This document shows positions 17,203-26,022 of a stretch of DNA of 64,000 nt, one piece after another. This DNA comes from Candidatus Acididesulfobacter guangdongensis (GTDB lineage Bacteria; SZUA-79; Acidulodesulfobacterales; Acidulodesulfobacteraceae): NCBI GenBank assembly GCA_004195045.1, contig SGBC01000003.1, positions 248,001 through 312,000 on the forward strand, given 5' to 3'. The notes under the pieces are model-generated. The model was not told the origin of the DNA. It did not search any database and worked only from the letters and a program-made list of their open reading frames with translations. Position numbers and translations under genes: made by a program. Every line of letters starts with the position of its first letter. The first letter of the stretch is position 1.

Positions 17203-17505
17203 ATGACAAAGAAAGAATTGGTAGACGCTATCGCAGAAGAATCAAATTTATCCAAGATTGACAGCGAAAAGGCTTTAAATTCATTTGTCAATGCCGTTAC
17301 CGCCGCTCTTAAAAAAGGAGACGAAGTTAAACTTATAGGTTTTGGAAATTTCAGCGTTATGGAAAGAGCCGCAAGAAACGGACGCAATCCCCAGACAGGA
17401 AAAGCAATTCAAATTAAAGCTTCTAAAGCTCCTAAATTTAAAGCCGGCAAATCGTTAAAAGATGCGGTTAATACGGTCAATACAAAGAAAAGCGGTAAAA
17501 AATAA
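17203..17505 (+). CDS. HU-family DNA-binding protein
   Basis: This is a 100-residue nucleoid-associated protein with the HU/IHF layout: MTKKELVDAIAEESNLSK helix, GDEVKLIGFGNFSV and the DNA-clasping arm ERAARNGRNPQTGKAIQI with the conserved RNP. The ribosome site is CGGAG about seven bases before the ATG. The C-terminal tail (NTVNTKKSGKK) is slightly extended and basic. It is monocistronic by position. Whether it is HU or an IHF subunit cannot be told by eye; HU is favoured. Confidence 0.94.
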   Translation: MTKKELVDAIAEESNLSKIDSEKALNSFVNAVTAALKKGDEVKLIGFGNFSVMERAARNGRNPQTGKAIQIKASKAPKFKAGKSLKDAVNTVNTKKSGKK

Positions 17506-17572
17506 TATTACTTTTTCGTATTATCTAGTTTTAAATTAGCGCAGTCTAAAAAGAATGTGCAGCGGAGAGAAC

Positions 17573-18811
17573 ATGAACAAACCAATCTTCATCGGAAGAC
17601 AGCCAATAATTAACGGCGACAAAAGCATATTCGGATATGAAATACTGTTCAGAAGTACAGCCGAAGAAAACTCTTCCGGCGTATCGGTATCTGATAATTT
17701 AAGCGCTACCGCAAATGTGCTTGAGAATATATACGATATGGGTCTTAAAGCTCTAATGGGCGAAAAACCGGCATTTATAAACGTAACTCCGGACATTTTA
17801 AAAAAAGGCATGATGGAGCTTTTGCCTAAAGATAAGATTGTGCTTGAAATACTTGAAACAAGCAAAATTGACGATAATGCCGTTTCTATCGTAAATGAAT
17901 TTAAAAAAAGAGGGTTCGGCATTGCTTTAGACGACTTCGTTTATACGGAGGAATGGGAGCCGCTTCTGCCTTTGTCAGATTATGTTAAACTCGATGTTAA
18001 ACAATATTCGAGAACTGAAACAAAGGAAATGCTTTTGCTTCTGAAAAATTACGGAGTAAAATTCTTGGCAGAGAAAGTAGAAACGGATGAAGATTTTCAA
18101 TTTTATAAAAGCCTCGGTTTCGATTTTTTTCAAGGGTATTTTTTTCAAAAGCCTGCCATAATTTCTTCCGTTACCTTAGACCCTGATTATGCAATACTGC
18201 TTAATATATTTAATTCCTTTCAGTCAAATGAGGACATAGAGAAAATTGAATCGCTTTTTAAAATGACCCCGGACTTGATATATCGCCTGCTTATACTTAT
18301 AAATTCCGTAGCTTACGAATTTATGGCAAAAATATCCTCGGTAAAACAGGCTATAGCGCTATTAGGATACGATAATGTTTCAAGATGGATGCTCACTATT
18401 ATTCTTGCCTCCAAAAAAAGCGATTTCAGGTCTGATCCTTTGTTGGAAAGCGCTATAATAAAAGGAAGAATGATGGAAGATATATGCAAAAAATATATAA
18501 ATAAAAATCTTTCCGATAAAGCCTTTCTGGCTGGAATGCTTTCTTTGGTTAATGTTGCTCTGGGAATATCCCTTGAAGAATTATTAAATAAAATAACTGT
18601 CGCTCCAGTCATTTATGAAGCATTAGCAGATCATAAAGGCAAATTGGGAGAATTAGCCGAATTTATGGACGAGTATAACAGCGGCAATTATATTTTGGCG
18701 GGCGCCGTTCTTAAAAGAATTAACCCTAACGCCTCAATTTCCGATATTCTTGAAATAAATACCAATGCTTTAATGTATCTTGAAGAAGTAAAAAAATCAG
18801 GATTAGTTTGA
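17573..18811 (+). CDS. EAL-HDOD signalling protein (YuxH-like)
   Basis: The protein has about 412 residues from the ATG at 17573, preferred over an upstream ATG at 17555 because GGAGAG sits just before it and FIGRQPI is the family's usual start. The N-terminal half is an EAL-like domain (LEILETSKID, GIALDDFVYTEEW, VKLDVKQYS, FLAEKVETDEDF), in which EAL itself reads VLEIL, so c-di-GMP hydrolysis is uncertain. The C-terminal half is an HDOD domain (IYRLLILINSVAYEF, SSVKQAIALLGYDNVSRWM). Such proteins are regulatory; a target is not visible. Confidence 0.9.
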   Translation: MNKPIFIGRQPIINGDKSIFGYEILFRSTAEENSSGVSVSDNLSATANVLENIYDMGLKALMGEKPAFINVTPDILKKGMMELLPKDKIVLEILETSKIDDNAVSIVNEFKKRGFGIALDDFVYTEEWEPLLPLSDYVKLDVKQYSRTETKEMLLLLKNYGVKFLAEKVETDEDFQFYKSLGFDFFQGYFFQKPAIISSVTLDPDYAILLNIFNSFQSNEDIEKIESLFKMTPDLIYRLLILINSVAYEFMAKISSVKQAIALLGYDNVSRWMLTIILASKKSDFRSDPLLESAIIKGRMMEDICKKYINKNLSDKAFLAGMLSLVNVALGISLEELLNKITVAPVIYEALADHKGKLGELAEFMDEYNSGNYILAGAVLKRINPNASISDILEINTNALMYLEEVKKSGLV

Positions 18812-18908
18812 TATACTCCTCATACCTAAACGCAGATAATCTCCGATATCGCTTTTATAATTATCAAGAATTGATTCATTTAACTTAATAATAATTTAAT
18901 AAAAATAG

Positions 18909-19784
18909 CTAATTAGCATTACGCCAAGGCCGCTTAGCTTTACGGTATTGTTTCCATTTCTTTTTTAACAGGCGTATATTATTTATGCGCGAGGCTGTCT
19001 GCCAGCCGCGGAGAAATCCAATTTCAAAAGCTAAATGAGGATTTTGATCGTTTAAAGCGTTGGATATAACAACGGGGGTGTAATCTATATCGTGAATTTC
19101 TCCGAGAATGTCTTGAAGATTCGTTAACGCTTTAACTATTGATGCGCCGTTATCTTTTCCTGTCCATAGCGGCAAAAATGCTTCTGCAGTATAACGAAGG
19201 TTCTTACACTTGATACGCAAGATATGCAACTCTTGTTTATCCATTAGATCAAAGGAATCCCCTTTATTTTTTATCGTTCTATCCCAACTGCGCAACCGTT
19301 TTTTAACAAAATTTGTAAGAGATTTTTTTTTCGTGCTCCATTTGTTGCATTGCTCCATAACCGCCTTTATATCTAAAAGCGGCATAATTAACTGATTAGA
19401 AGGTGCAATGGTTATTGTTGAAAGGCTGCAGTCTAGCAAATATTTACTTAAAAGAGAAACATCGCTGAAAGACGACGGTTGCCGTTCTTTCAATATTTTC
19501 CAATAATCGTTAAGAGAGTCTAAATCGCGGCGGATATTACTTGCTATAAACCAGTCCCGTAATTTTTTTCTATCTTCATTAAGGCGATGTTCACGGTCTA
19601 AAGGTTTAATGAAAATTAATAAGGCACGCAATGCGCGAACCTGCTTTCGCAGCTCATGAAAGTTTTCAGCCGTATTATAATCTATCGCATCATTATTAAC
19701 AACATTTAAAATTTCTTGAACCCGCGCTGTTATTAAATATTTCAGAGATTGGCAAATATCAATGTTTCCCTGTATATAAATCAT
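18909..19784 (-). CDS. CHAD domain protein
   Basis: This is a 291-residue helical protein with the CHAD signature of conserved His/Arg/Lys: FHELRKQVRALRALL near residue 43 and LHILRIKCKNLRYTAEAFLPLW near residue 187. CHAD domains bind inorganic polyphosphate. There is no fused CYTH triphosphatase domain. It stands alone, convergent with the EAL-HDOD gene and divergent from the SEL1-repeat gene. Confidence 0.9.
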   Translation of the reverse strand: MIYIQGNIDICQSLKYLITARVQEILNVVNNDAIDYNTAENFHELRKQVRALRALLIFIKPLDREHRLNEDRKKLRDWFIASNIRRDLDSLNDYWKILKERQPSSFSDVSLLSKYLLDCSLSTITIAPSNQLIMPLLDIKAVMEQCNKWSTKKKSLTNFVKKRLRSWDRTIKNKGDSFDLMDKQELHILRIKCKNLRYTAEAFLPLWTGKDNGASIVKALTNLQDILGEIHDIDYTPVVISNALNDQNPHLAFEIGFLRGWQTASRINNIRLLKKKWKQYRKAKRPWRNAN

Positions 19785-20039
19785 TTTTATTATTTAATTT
19801 TATTAAATTTAATAATATCATAGATATTCTCATTTAATATTGTACACTATTATTTCTTTAAAAAATTATGCAAGCAAAATTTTATTTTTAATTTGTAAAA
19901 ATACTTTATGATTATAATTGCTATTGCATAAAAATTAATTTAATATAAAAAATTCCTTTCATCTTTTTCTTAAATATAAAATATAATATAAATTAAAAAA
20001 TAAATACGTAATTAATAATTTATTGGAGCCATAATATAA

Positions 20040-21227
20040 ATGAATAAAGTTAAAATAATATCATTTTCGCTGTTTTTCTGTCTCATGCTCTTTGATTCAG
20101 GAACTTCTTACGCTATGAAACCGTACGGCGTTATGATAAATAAAGTAAATTCATACTGGGCAAAGCATAATTATAAAAAAGCTTTCTCAATTCTCAAAGT
20201 ATTTGCTTTAAAAGGCAATCCCGCAGCTCAGAGAAAACTCGGTTTTATGTACTATATGGGTTACGGCGTGCCGTTAAACTATCGGAAAGCAAATTACTGG
20301 TTTAAATTAGCGGCAAAAAAAGGAGATGCCGTATCACAGATGGATTTAGGCAACGATTATTTCTACGGATTAGGAATGCCTAAAAATTATAAAAAAGCTC
20401 TTTACTGGTGGAAATTATCCGCTAATCAAAAATACGTTTCCGGCGAATATAATCTTGGATTTATATATTACTACGGATACGGAATTAAAAAAAACTACAA
20501 GAAAGCCGCGCGATGGTATAAACAAGTGGCAAATCATAGCAATATTTACGGAAAATACGCAGAATATACACTCGGATATATGTATTATAACGGAAAATTA
20601 ATATCTGAAAAATGGATAAAAACGCATTACTGGTACAGATATGCAATTAATCAGGGACATAAAGTTATCAGGTCTGAAATAAATGCCGCTTATCATAATA
20701 ACTATATGCACGGCGCATATAAAAAAGCTGTTTACTGGTATAATCTGGCAGCTATACAAAATGACGCATGCGCGCAAAATAATTTGGGACTTTGTTTTTT
20801 TTTAGGACACGGTATCAAGAAAAATTATAGAATCGCGTTTTTCTGGTTTAATTTGGCTGCGCATCAAGGTAATTTTACAGCGGAATATAATGTAGGCAAA
20901 TCGTATTATTACGGAACAGGTGTTAAAAAAAACTATAAATCGGCTGTTTATTGGTTTAGATTTTCTGCAAATCAGGGAGATTCCTCCGCACAGGCATTTT
21001 TAGGATATGCCTATTATAAAGGTAACGGGATAGCTAAAAATTATATTAAAGCCCTTAAATGGTTTATTATTGCTCCCTCTTACGGTTTTGTATTCAACAA
21101 AAAATACTGCCTGTTTCGCAGAGCTTTGAATAATTTAGTCAAATGCCGTCTGAATGCGATACAAATCAAAATAGCTGTTAAAGAAGCTCAGGAATATAGG
21201 AAGAAACAAGCTATCATGAACCCATAA
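20040..21227 (+). CDS. Secreted SEL1-repeat protein
   Basis: This is a 395-residue protein with a signal peptide (hydrophobic residues about 5-20, cleavage near SYA at 25) followed by about eight SEL1-type TPR repeats of 36 residues with the pattern A-x-LG-xx-Y-xx-G-x-G-(I/V)-xx-(N/D)-Y-x-KA-xx-W. The repeats are unusually rich in Tyr, Asn and Lys. Such solenoids bind peptides or proteins in the periplasm. It stands alone and the partner is unknown. Confidence 0.9.
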   Translation: MNKVKIISFSLFFCLMLFDSGTSYAMKPYGVMINKVNSYWAKHNYKKAFSILKVFALKGNPAAQRKLGFMYYMGYGVPLNYRKANYWFKLAAKKGDAVSQMDLGNDYFYGLGMPKNYKKALYWWKLSANQKYVSGEYNLGFIYYYGYGIKKNYKKAARWYKQVANHSNIYGKYAEYTLGYMYYNGKLISEKWIKTHYWYRYAINQGHKVIRSEINAAYHNNYMHGAYKKAVYWYNLAAIQNDACAQNNLGLCFFLGHGIKKNYRIAFFWFNLAAHQGNFTAEYNVGKSYYYGTGVKKNYKSAVYWFRFSANQGDSSAQAFLGYAYYKGNGIAKNYIKALKWFIIAPSYGFVFNKKYCLFRRALNNLVKCRLNAIQIKIAVKEAQEYRKKQAIMNP

Positions 21228-21511
21228 ATTATATAAATTAAGATAGATTTTTTACAATTGAACTTCCGCTAGAAGCGTTGTAAATAATATGCGTCGCTCA
21301 GTTAATAAGCCGGAAAACATAATGTCGGCATGTAGTTTTTGCGGGTTGAGTTTTAATAAAAGCGATATTTATTTTTTTTTATGATATACATCTCAAATCT
21401 GGTTAATATATTAAAAAATATGTTAAAAAACACTAAAATGATTTTATATTTATTATACTGCATTTCTTAAATTATTAAAATAATTTTAATAATTTATCTC
21501 AATGATTATCT

Positions 21512-21542
21512 CTTTTCCGCTTTATGCTTAGCAAGCGGAAAG
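21512..21542. repeat. Short inverted repeat
   Basis: CTTTTCCGCTT and AAGCGGAAAG form a stem of about 10 bp with a loop of ten bases. No U-tract follows on either strand, so it is not a canonical terminator for the SEL1 gene. Confidence 0.5.
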
Positions 21543-21619
21543 AAAATAAATAAACAGGACATCTTTATATCAATTTAAGTATAAATGGAAAAGCAGGTAA
21601 CTACAAGCGGGAGTATAGG

Positions 21620-21740
21620 AATAAATAAATCAGACCCCTTTAATTTTTATATTTAATCTTTCCCATTTTCAAAAACCTCTTCATTTAAATATATTTTAGT
21701 GAGCTTTCTACTTGGAAATAAAATAAATCGGATAGCTTTA
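21620..21740. repeat. Two REP-like motifs of the AATAAATAAATCxGA family
   Basis: The motif AATAAATAAATCAGACCCC occurs at 21620-21638 and a relative, AAATAAATCGGATAGCTTTA, at 21721-21740. Related copies lie at 23532, 23579, 33041 (reverse) and 33128. They are intergenic and concentrate around the two Rpn elements. Confidence 0.6.
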
Positions 21741-21782
21741 TATTGTACCTATCATTAAGAGCGCTCCAATCTTTTATAAAGG

Positions 21783-21856
21783 AAAAGAGCATATATTCTA
21801 TGTAAAATCTGCTGCCTCATTGGTGCATTTTATTAGATTTAATATATGCTCTTTTT
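21783..21856. repeat. 74-bp hairpin with perfect 15-bp arms
   Basis: AAAAGAGCATATATT (21783-21797) is exactly complementary to AATATATGCTCTTTT (21841-21855). An inner AAATCT/AGATTT pair extends the stem. The right arm runs into TTTTT, so it could act as a terminator on the plus strand, but no gene ends near it on that strand. It may be a miniature element. Confidence 0.65.
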
Positions 21857-21977
21857 CGATGCCGCTATAATTTGATTGCTGTATTTTTATTTAAAATTTT
21901 AAAACTTATTTTTAGTTTTTCTGTGCTAATTAAATGCTGTCTGTCCTCAATTTATTAATTTTATTAATTTTAATTTA

Positions 21978-22388
21978 TTAATACTGCATAAAAACTGAAG
22001 CTTTTTCTGCTTTTTCAGTAAGAAACCACGTCGCTCCCTGTATCCCATCTGCTTCAGGAATAAGATCTTTTTCTTCAACTCCAAAAACTGCTGCAGCGAG
22101 ACTGCATCCATAAAGATGAACTTTTCCGGTAGCTTTTAAAGCTTTTACTATTTCATATAGATCAGTTGGAAGCCCCGCTTTTTTTACATTTTCTTTTATA
22201 AGGTCAAGCGAAGCGTCCTGATGATCCAATTTAATTTTTACGCCTTCTTTCGAAAGTAATTTAACAGCCCAGTTTACGCATAAAATATTGACTTCATCAT
22301 AAACAGTAGTTCCTAAATAAGCAAATGCCAAAGGTGTAAGAATTAAATCATAAGCATCTTTTTGAATAATAATAGCCAAAGTTTTCAT
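21978..22388 (-). CDS. DsrE-family sulfur-relay-like protein
   Basis: This 136-residue protein has the DsrE/DsrF-like fold pattern: MKTLAIIIQKDAYDLILTPLAFA at the start and the Cys-containing strand-turn KVHLYGCSLAAAVFGVEEKDLIPEADGI, with Cys near residue 95. Family members bind or transfer persulfide sulfur; single-Cys versions like this may be peroxiredoxin-like or membrane-linked accessory proteins. A good ribosome site (GGAGG) precedes the ATG. A perfect palindrome lies between it and the TetR gene, suggesting TetR control. Confidence 0.85.
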   Translation of the reverse strand: MKTLAIIIQKDAYDLILTPLAFAYLGTTVYDEVNILCVNWAVKLLSKEGVKIKLDHQDASLDLIKENVKKAGLPTDLYEIVKALKATGKVHLYGCSLAAAVFGVEEKDLIPEADGIQGATWFLTEKAEKASVFMQY

Positions 22389-22423
22389 GATGATACCTCC
22401 TTTTATAATTTTATTGTTTAATT

Positions 22424-22443
22424 AATACCGAACATTCGGTATT
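22424..22443. promoter_or_regulatory. Palindromic operator for the TetR regulator
   Basis: The arms AATACCGAA and TTCGGTATT are perfectly complementary with a 2-base centre (CA), 35 bases upstream of the DsrE-like start codon and immediately past the TetR stop. A related half-site (AATGTTCGGT, 23104-23113) lies upstream of the TetR gene itself. This is the size and symmetry of a TetR-family operator. Confidence 0.75.
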
Positions 22444-22459
22444 AAAATTAGTATATAAA

Positions 22460-23053
22460 TCAAGAGTTGTCTATTTTCAAAGCATTCCATACGCATTCAA
22501 ATACTTCATTCTTGTATTCATCTAATGGTTTAGTTATAACATTGTCCCATTTAATCTGGATTAGCCTTACGGGAATACCGGTCAGACAAACTGCCGAAAT
22601 ATACGTATCCATTTTTCTTATGTTTCCTTTTTCCATTTCATTTTTTAGAAATGTTCGCAATGTTTCAAACGGTTCAGAAGAACAAATCGATTTGCCGTCT
22701 TTTATAAATTCTTTATGTTTAACATTTAAGGCATATTCTAAAATTACTTTATCATCTTTTGCTATTTTAAGAAGATTATATATTAAATCTTTTATTTTGT
22801 TTTTTGTCGTTTCTTCAGAATCTATAATTTTATTAAAAAGGTTGCTTAAAAATAAAACCGTGCTGTTAAAAAGTTCGACGGCTATTTCTTCTTTACTATT
22901 AAAATGGTGATATATAGCACCGGTACTTATCTTGGATTCTTTTGCTATATCTCTGATAGAAGTATTATGATAACCTCGAGCAACAAAAAGTTTCATTGCT
23001 TTTCTAAGAATCTCTTCGCGCGTTGATGCCGACCTTTCTTCATTTGTTCTCAT
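22460..23053 (-). CDS. TetR/AcrR-family transcriptional regulator
   Basis: This is a 197-residue repressor with the TetR helix-turn-helix (residues 9-56: REEILRKAMKLFVARGYHN, SIRDIAKESKISTGAIYHHF, SKEEI). The C-terminal ligand domain is not identifiable. It lies upstream of, and on the same strand as, the DsrE-like gene; the operator-like palindrome sits between them and a half-site in its own leader. It probably represses both. The inducer is unknown; sulfur species would be a guess from the neighbour. Confidence 0.92.
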   Translation of the reverse strand: MRTNEERSASTREEILRKAMKLFVARGYHNTSIRDIAKESKISTGAIYHHFNSKEEIAVELFNSTVLFLSNLFNKIIDSEETTKNKIKDLIYNLLKIAKDDKVILEYALNVKHKEFIKDGKSICSSEPFETLRTFLKNEMEKGNIRKMDTYISAVCLTGIPVRLIQIKWDNVITKPLDEYKNEVFECVWNALKIDNS

Positions 23054-23103
23054 AATTAGTATTCAATAATAAAATCAATTTTATAAAACAAAATAACAAA
23101 ACA

Positions 23104-23113
23104 AATGTTCGGT
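23104..23113. promoter_or_regulatory. Operator half-site upstream of the TetR gene
   Basis: AATGTTCGGT is the reverse complement of ACCGAACATT, matching one side of the 22424-22443 palindrome, and lies about 50 bases before the TetR start codon. The other arm is degenerate (flanking ACAAA and TTTGT pair with each other). Confidence 0.5.
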
Positions 23114-23531
23114 TTGTATTTGTATAATACACCAGTCTATTTTACTTTGTCAAGTCTTATTTGCGTATTAGCTTTTTTTATTTGTCTGTAATCAATATTA
23201 GTTAAAACAAGCGTATTCGTCAAATGAGTTACGTTCGGGCAGCTCAGTTTCGTCATGTCTTTATTAATGAAATTCTTAGCCGTATATTGCGATTTTTCTT
23301 ATTAAATAATAATAATAAATTTTAACGGATTTTTATAATTATTGTGATGCGGAAGTTTAATTTTAAAAAAGCTGTCTTAATTTATTGGTTCATTGTAGAA
23401 TTTTAATTCGGTATTTTTGGTATTATACATTCGGTGACGATAGTTCTTTAGAATTACTTTATTTGTTTTTACAGATTATAAAGACAAGAATAATTATTTT
23501 TTTGAAACCGGCAAATGCAATCAGGACTAAT
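23114..23531. other. Gene-free region upstream of TetR
   Basis: No credible gene is present; the longest ATG frame is about 33 codons without family features or a ribosome site. Two further short TTCGGT tracts occur (about 23409 and 23432) and may be weak relatives of the TetR half-site. Confidence 0.4.
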
Positions 23532-23603
23532 AGAATAAATAAATCGGATAGCTTTTATTTTTGATTGCAATTACACATAGAATAAATAATATAGCTGACT
23601 TTA
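23532..23603. repeat. REP-like motif pair at the edge of Rpn element A
   Basis: AGAATAAATAAATCGGATAG (23532-23551) is followed by AGAATAAATAATATAGCTGA (23579-23598), which touches the 3' end of element A. They belong to the same motif family as the copies at 21620, 21721, 33041 and 33128. Confidence 0.6.
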
Positions 23604-24629
23604 ATTTAAAAAAGATTATCAATACAATCCTTCTTCTTTAAGGACGGCAATAACGTTTTCTACTGTATAGTTTACGTTAAAAGCAATCTGTTCCGGAGTA
23701 GCTTTAAAGTTCCTGCGTAAGTTTATTATAAATTCCCTCTTGGCAGCTGATGCTCCTTCCGCTTTCCCTTCCGCTTTTCCTTTTTCAATTCCTTTTTCAA
23801 TTCCTTCCTTATAGAAAGGATCATCTTCCAGTTTTATGGTAATAGGCATTTTATCCTCCAGTTCTTTAGCAGTCTGTATTAAATTAGGTCTTAGATGTAA
23901 TAAGTTTATAAGCTTAAGTTTATAATCTTCAAGTTCCAACGGTTTAAGAGACGAAAGACGTGAAGTTACTTCCAATATTAAAGTTCTTTCATCTTTGGCG
24001 GAACAAAGCACGGAAAGAACAACATCGTTTAAATCGTCTGAACTTAAAAGTTCGTTGCAGTCTATGCTTTTTATGTCTTTAATAGAGTAGTTAAAACTAA
24101 GATGTTCTCTAATAATGGAGTTTTCCATGCTTAATGGTTTAGAACCTATATAAAGAACCGTCTGTTTTGGTTCTTTAGAGTAGATTGAATATATATAGGT
24201 ATAATACTTAAGCATCCTTAACGGCATCAAAGAATCGTTTTCCGTTTGAAGTTCAAGATGAAATATGCTGTCATCTTCAAGCCTTAAAAGAAGATCCGCC
24301 CTTAGCTCCTCTACCTTAGGAAAACTGACGTCTAAAGACTCAATCGCTTTCTTGCCGGTAAGTATCTCTACAAACTTTTTAGGATAACCTTTTAGTATAT
24401 CCTTTAGAGTTCTGTCATACTTGAAGTTAAAATCCGGCATCATGCTGTTAGATTATATTTTTTTATTTGTTTTATAGTTTCAGCATTTTAATATTTTATT
24501 CTTTATTATATCATAACATGTTGAAATTTGTAAAAAAATTATCTTTTAAAATTTAACCAAATTTTTATCCTTCGGTTAAGTTAATTATATAGTGTCATAT
24601 TTTATTCCAGTCAATTGGGGGGGGGGGGG
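23600..24629 (-). mobile_element. Rpn-type mobile element, copy A
   Basis: About 1030 bases are nearly identical to 31913-32960 in opposite orientation. Identity begins at a run of C (13 on the minus strand, 24617-24629; eight in copy B) and stops just after the nuclease gene at AAATTAAA. Flanking DNA differs between copies. No terminal inverted repeat or target duplication is evident. The near identity points to recent movement or gene conversion. Confidence 0.75.
23619..24440 (-). CDS. Rpn-family recombination-promoting nuclease / putative transposase, copy A
   Basis: This 273-residue PD-(D/E)XK-type protein of the Rpn/PDDEXK transposase family has its catalytic region at RADLLLRLEDDSIFHLELQTE (about residues 48-68), with Asp and Glu-Leu-Gln in the expected places. 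The C-terminal part carries the tail repeat GIEK x2, then GKAEGKAEG, and a final helical domain. The start at MPDF is chosen because copy B begins there; copy A also has an ATG one codon earlier. Rpn proteins are DNA endonucleases reported to promote RecA-independent recombination. It differs from copy B by two GIEK repeat units and very few bases. Confidence 0.9.
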   Translation of the reverse strand: MPDFNFKYDRTLKDILKGYPKKFVEILTGKKAIESLDVSFPKVEELRADLLLRLEDDSIFHLELQTENDSLMPLRMLKYYTYIYSIYSKEPKQTVLYIGSKPLSMENSIIREHLSFNYSIKDIKSIDCNELLSSDDLNDVVLSVLCSAKDERTLILEVTSRLSSLKPLELEDYKLKLINLLHLRPNLIQTAKELEDKMPITIKLEDDPFYKEGIEKGIEKGKAEGKAEGASAAKREFIINLRRNFKATPEQIAFNVNYTVENVIAVLKEEGLY

Positions 24630-24753
24630 CTAATATATAAAAAAACCTCTTCATAGTATATTATATTATTTTAAATTTATAATTATAAAAATTAGTTTAG
24701 TTTATATAATTGCAAATTATGCAACGGATTAGAAAGAAGAAACTAAAAAGAGC

Positions 24754-24887
24754 GACAATTTTTGTCAATAGGTGACAATTTTTGTCGCTTTTTTATATAA
24801 TTTTATAACTTATTGATAATATAGAATAAATTATAATAATTTTAAAATAATAGGTTAATTTTTATAAAAATGTTGACAATTTTTGTC
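24754..24887. promoter_or_regulatory. Three GACAATTTTTGTC palindromes, candidate enhancer sites for the pilin promoter
   Basis: The 13-base element occurs at 24754-24766, 24774-24786 (20 bases apart, two helical turns) and 24875-24887. They lie about 225-360 bases upstream of the predicted sigma-54 start of the pilin gene, the place for an enhancer-binding activator such as PilR. TGTC is also part of the PilR site described in Pseudomonas. The first two are nested inside AGCGACAA...TTGTCGCT followed by T6, which might also fold as a terminator. Confidence 0.55.
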
Positions 24888-25084
24888 AGCTATGTTAAAA
24901 ATAACCACTATATTATTTGTAAATATTAATATTGTTTTTAGTAAAATTTATCAACGATATAACAAATAAATAATTTGAATTTAAACAAATTTTATAATAA
25001 ATTCAAATAATTACGACAATTAAAAATATAAAAACTAAAAATAAATACGTTAAAATTAACGTTAAATAGACAAAAAATTAAGAT

Positions 25085-25100
25085 TGGCATATTAGTTGCA
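25085..25100 (+). promoter_or_regulatory. Sigma-54 promoter of the pilin gene
   Basis: TGGCATATTAGTTGCA matches the -24/-12 consensus (TGGCA then TTGC, with GG and GC at the correct spacing). Transcription would start near 25112, so the ATG at 25096-25111 cannot be the translational start. The real one is 25174 with an AAAGGAGG ribosome site. RpoN control of the major pilin is the rule in many proteobacteria. Confidence 0.8.
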
Positions 25101-25173
25101 TATTATAATAATGAAAAGAAAAAATAATAAAAAGAATAAAAAACAAAGTACTTTAATTAAAGGAGGCAACAAA

Positions 25174-25863
25174 ATGAACATTAACAGACTCAAAAGTCAA
25201 AAAGGCTTCACACTGATTGAGCTTTTGATTGTTATCGCCATTATCGGCATATTGTCGGCGATAGCTATTCCGACGTATTTGAATTACGTTAACAGAGCAA
25301 AGGATTCGGAAGCTCACACTAATCTGGGCGCGATATTCACGTCGGAAACGGCGTTTGCCGCAACAAATTCGGTTTATATTTCGGCAGGAAATGCTGAATC
25401 GACGGGAATGCCGGATATATCCTCTTCTTTGACGACTCCAACAGCCGTCCACACATTCTACCCAACTGGGCAAACTGTTGACGCTTCAAACGGACCGTTT
25501 AGTTGTACAGCTAATCTTTTAGTACCTACAAGCACATATACTATCACTAATGGAGTAGCAATTGCGGCAACACCTTATACAGGAACTGGTGGTCCGAGTG
25601 CTGGCGGATTTGCCACAATGGGTTTCATTCCTAAAGGCAGTTTGTATTTCTGGTATCAAGTTTCAACTTCCCCGGCTGCCAACACGACAGCTCCGACAGG
25701 TACTAGTGTTACCTCAATGTCTCCGAGTACGGCAACCGACGGATCTTGCGGCGGAGGTTTAACCGCCTTAGCCGGAACGGATTTTGCAGGTTCAAATCCT
25801 CAAATTTACGCTATTAACGATTATGCGACGACGCCTACTCTAACGCTGGGTCATTCATTCTAA
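25174..25863 (+). CDS. Type IV pilin (PilA-like prepilin)
   Basis: This is a 229-residue prepilin. The leader [11 protein letters not shown] is followed by the cleavage site G^[22 protein letters not shown], the textbook class III signal with Glu5. Two Cys residues (FSCTAN, GSCGGG) could close a C-terminal disulfide loop. The C-terminal half is rich in Thr, Ser, Ala, Gly and Pro, suitable for O-glycosylation. The gene is less A+T-rich than its surroundings, as expected for a highly expressed gene. It has its own sigma-54 promoter and a strong terminator, so it forms its own transcript ahead of the glycosyltransferase-like genes. Confidence 0.93.
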   Translation: MNINRLKSQKGFTLIELLIVIAIIGILSAIAIPTYLNYVNRAKDSEAHTNLGAIFTSETAFAATNSVYISAGNAESTGMPDISSSLTTPTAVHTFYPTGQTVDASNGPFSCTANLLVPTSTYTITNGVAIAATPYTGTGGPSAGGFATMGFIPKGSLYFWYQVSTSPAANTTAPTGTSVTSMSPSTATDGSCGGGLTALAGTDFAGSNPQIYAINDYATTPTLTLGHSF

Positions 25864-25914
25864 TAGAAATACGGAATGATGTTTTAAAACGTTTGAGCGT
25901 AGCGTGCAGCTTTA

Positions 25915-25955
25915 TTCCCCTTTATCAGATGCTTGATAAAGGGGAATATTTATTT
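25915..25955 (+). terminator. Intrinsic terminator after the pilin gene
   Basis: TTCCCCTTTATCA (25915-25927) pairs fully with TGATAAAGGGGAA (25934-25946), a 13-bp stem with a 6-base loop, followed by TATTTATTTTA. It lies 51 bases after the pilin stop. Confidence 0.85.
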
Positions 25956-26022
25956 TATAGTTAAGGTATCTGATTTATTTTATTATCTGCTCCTTACTTA
26001 ATCTATTCAAAATAGCCTGATT

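Noticed and set aside
23218-23318. Small ORF of about 33 codons (MSYVRAAQFRHV...)
   Set aside because: No ribosome site, no family features and low-complexity end; most likely chance.
24617-24629. Poly-G run as an assembly error only
   Set aside because: The same boundary occurs in copy B with a shorter run, so the tract is real, though its exact length may be uncertain.
25096-25173. Longer pilin N-terminus from the ATG at 25096
   Set aside because: It overlaps the sigma-54 promoter and lies before the expected transcript start; the ATG at 25174 has the ribosome site and gives a normal leader.
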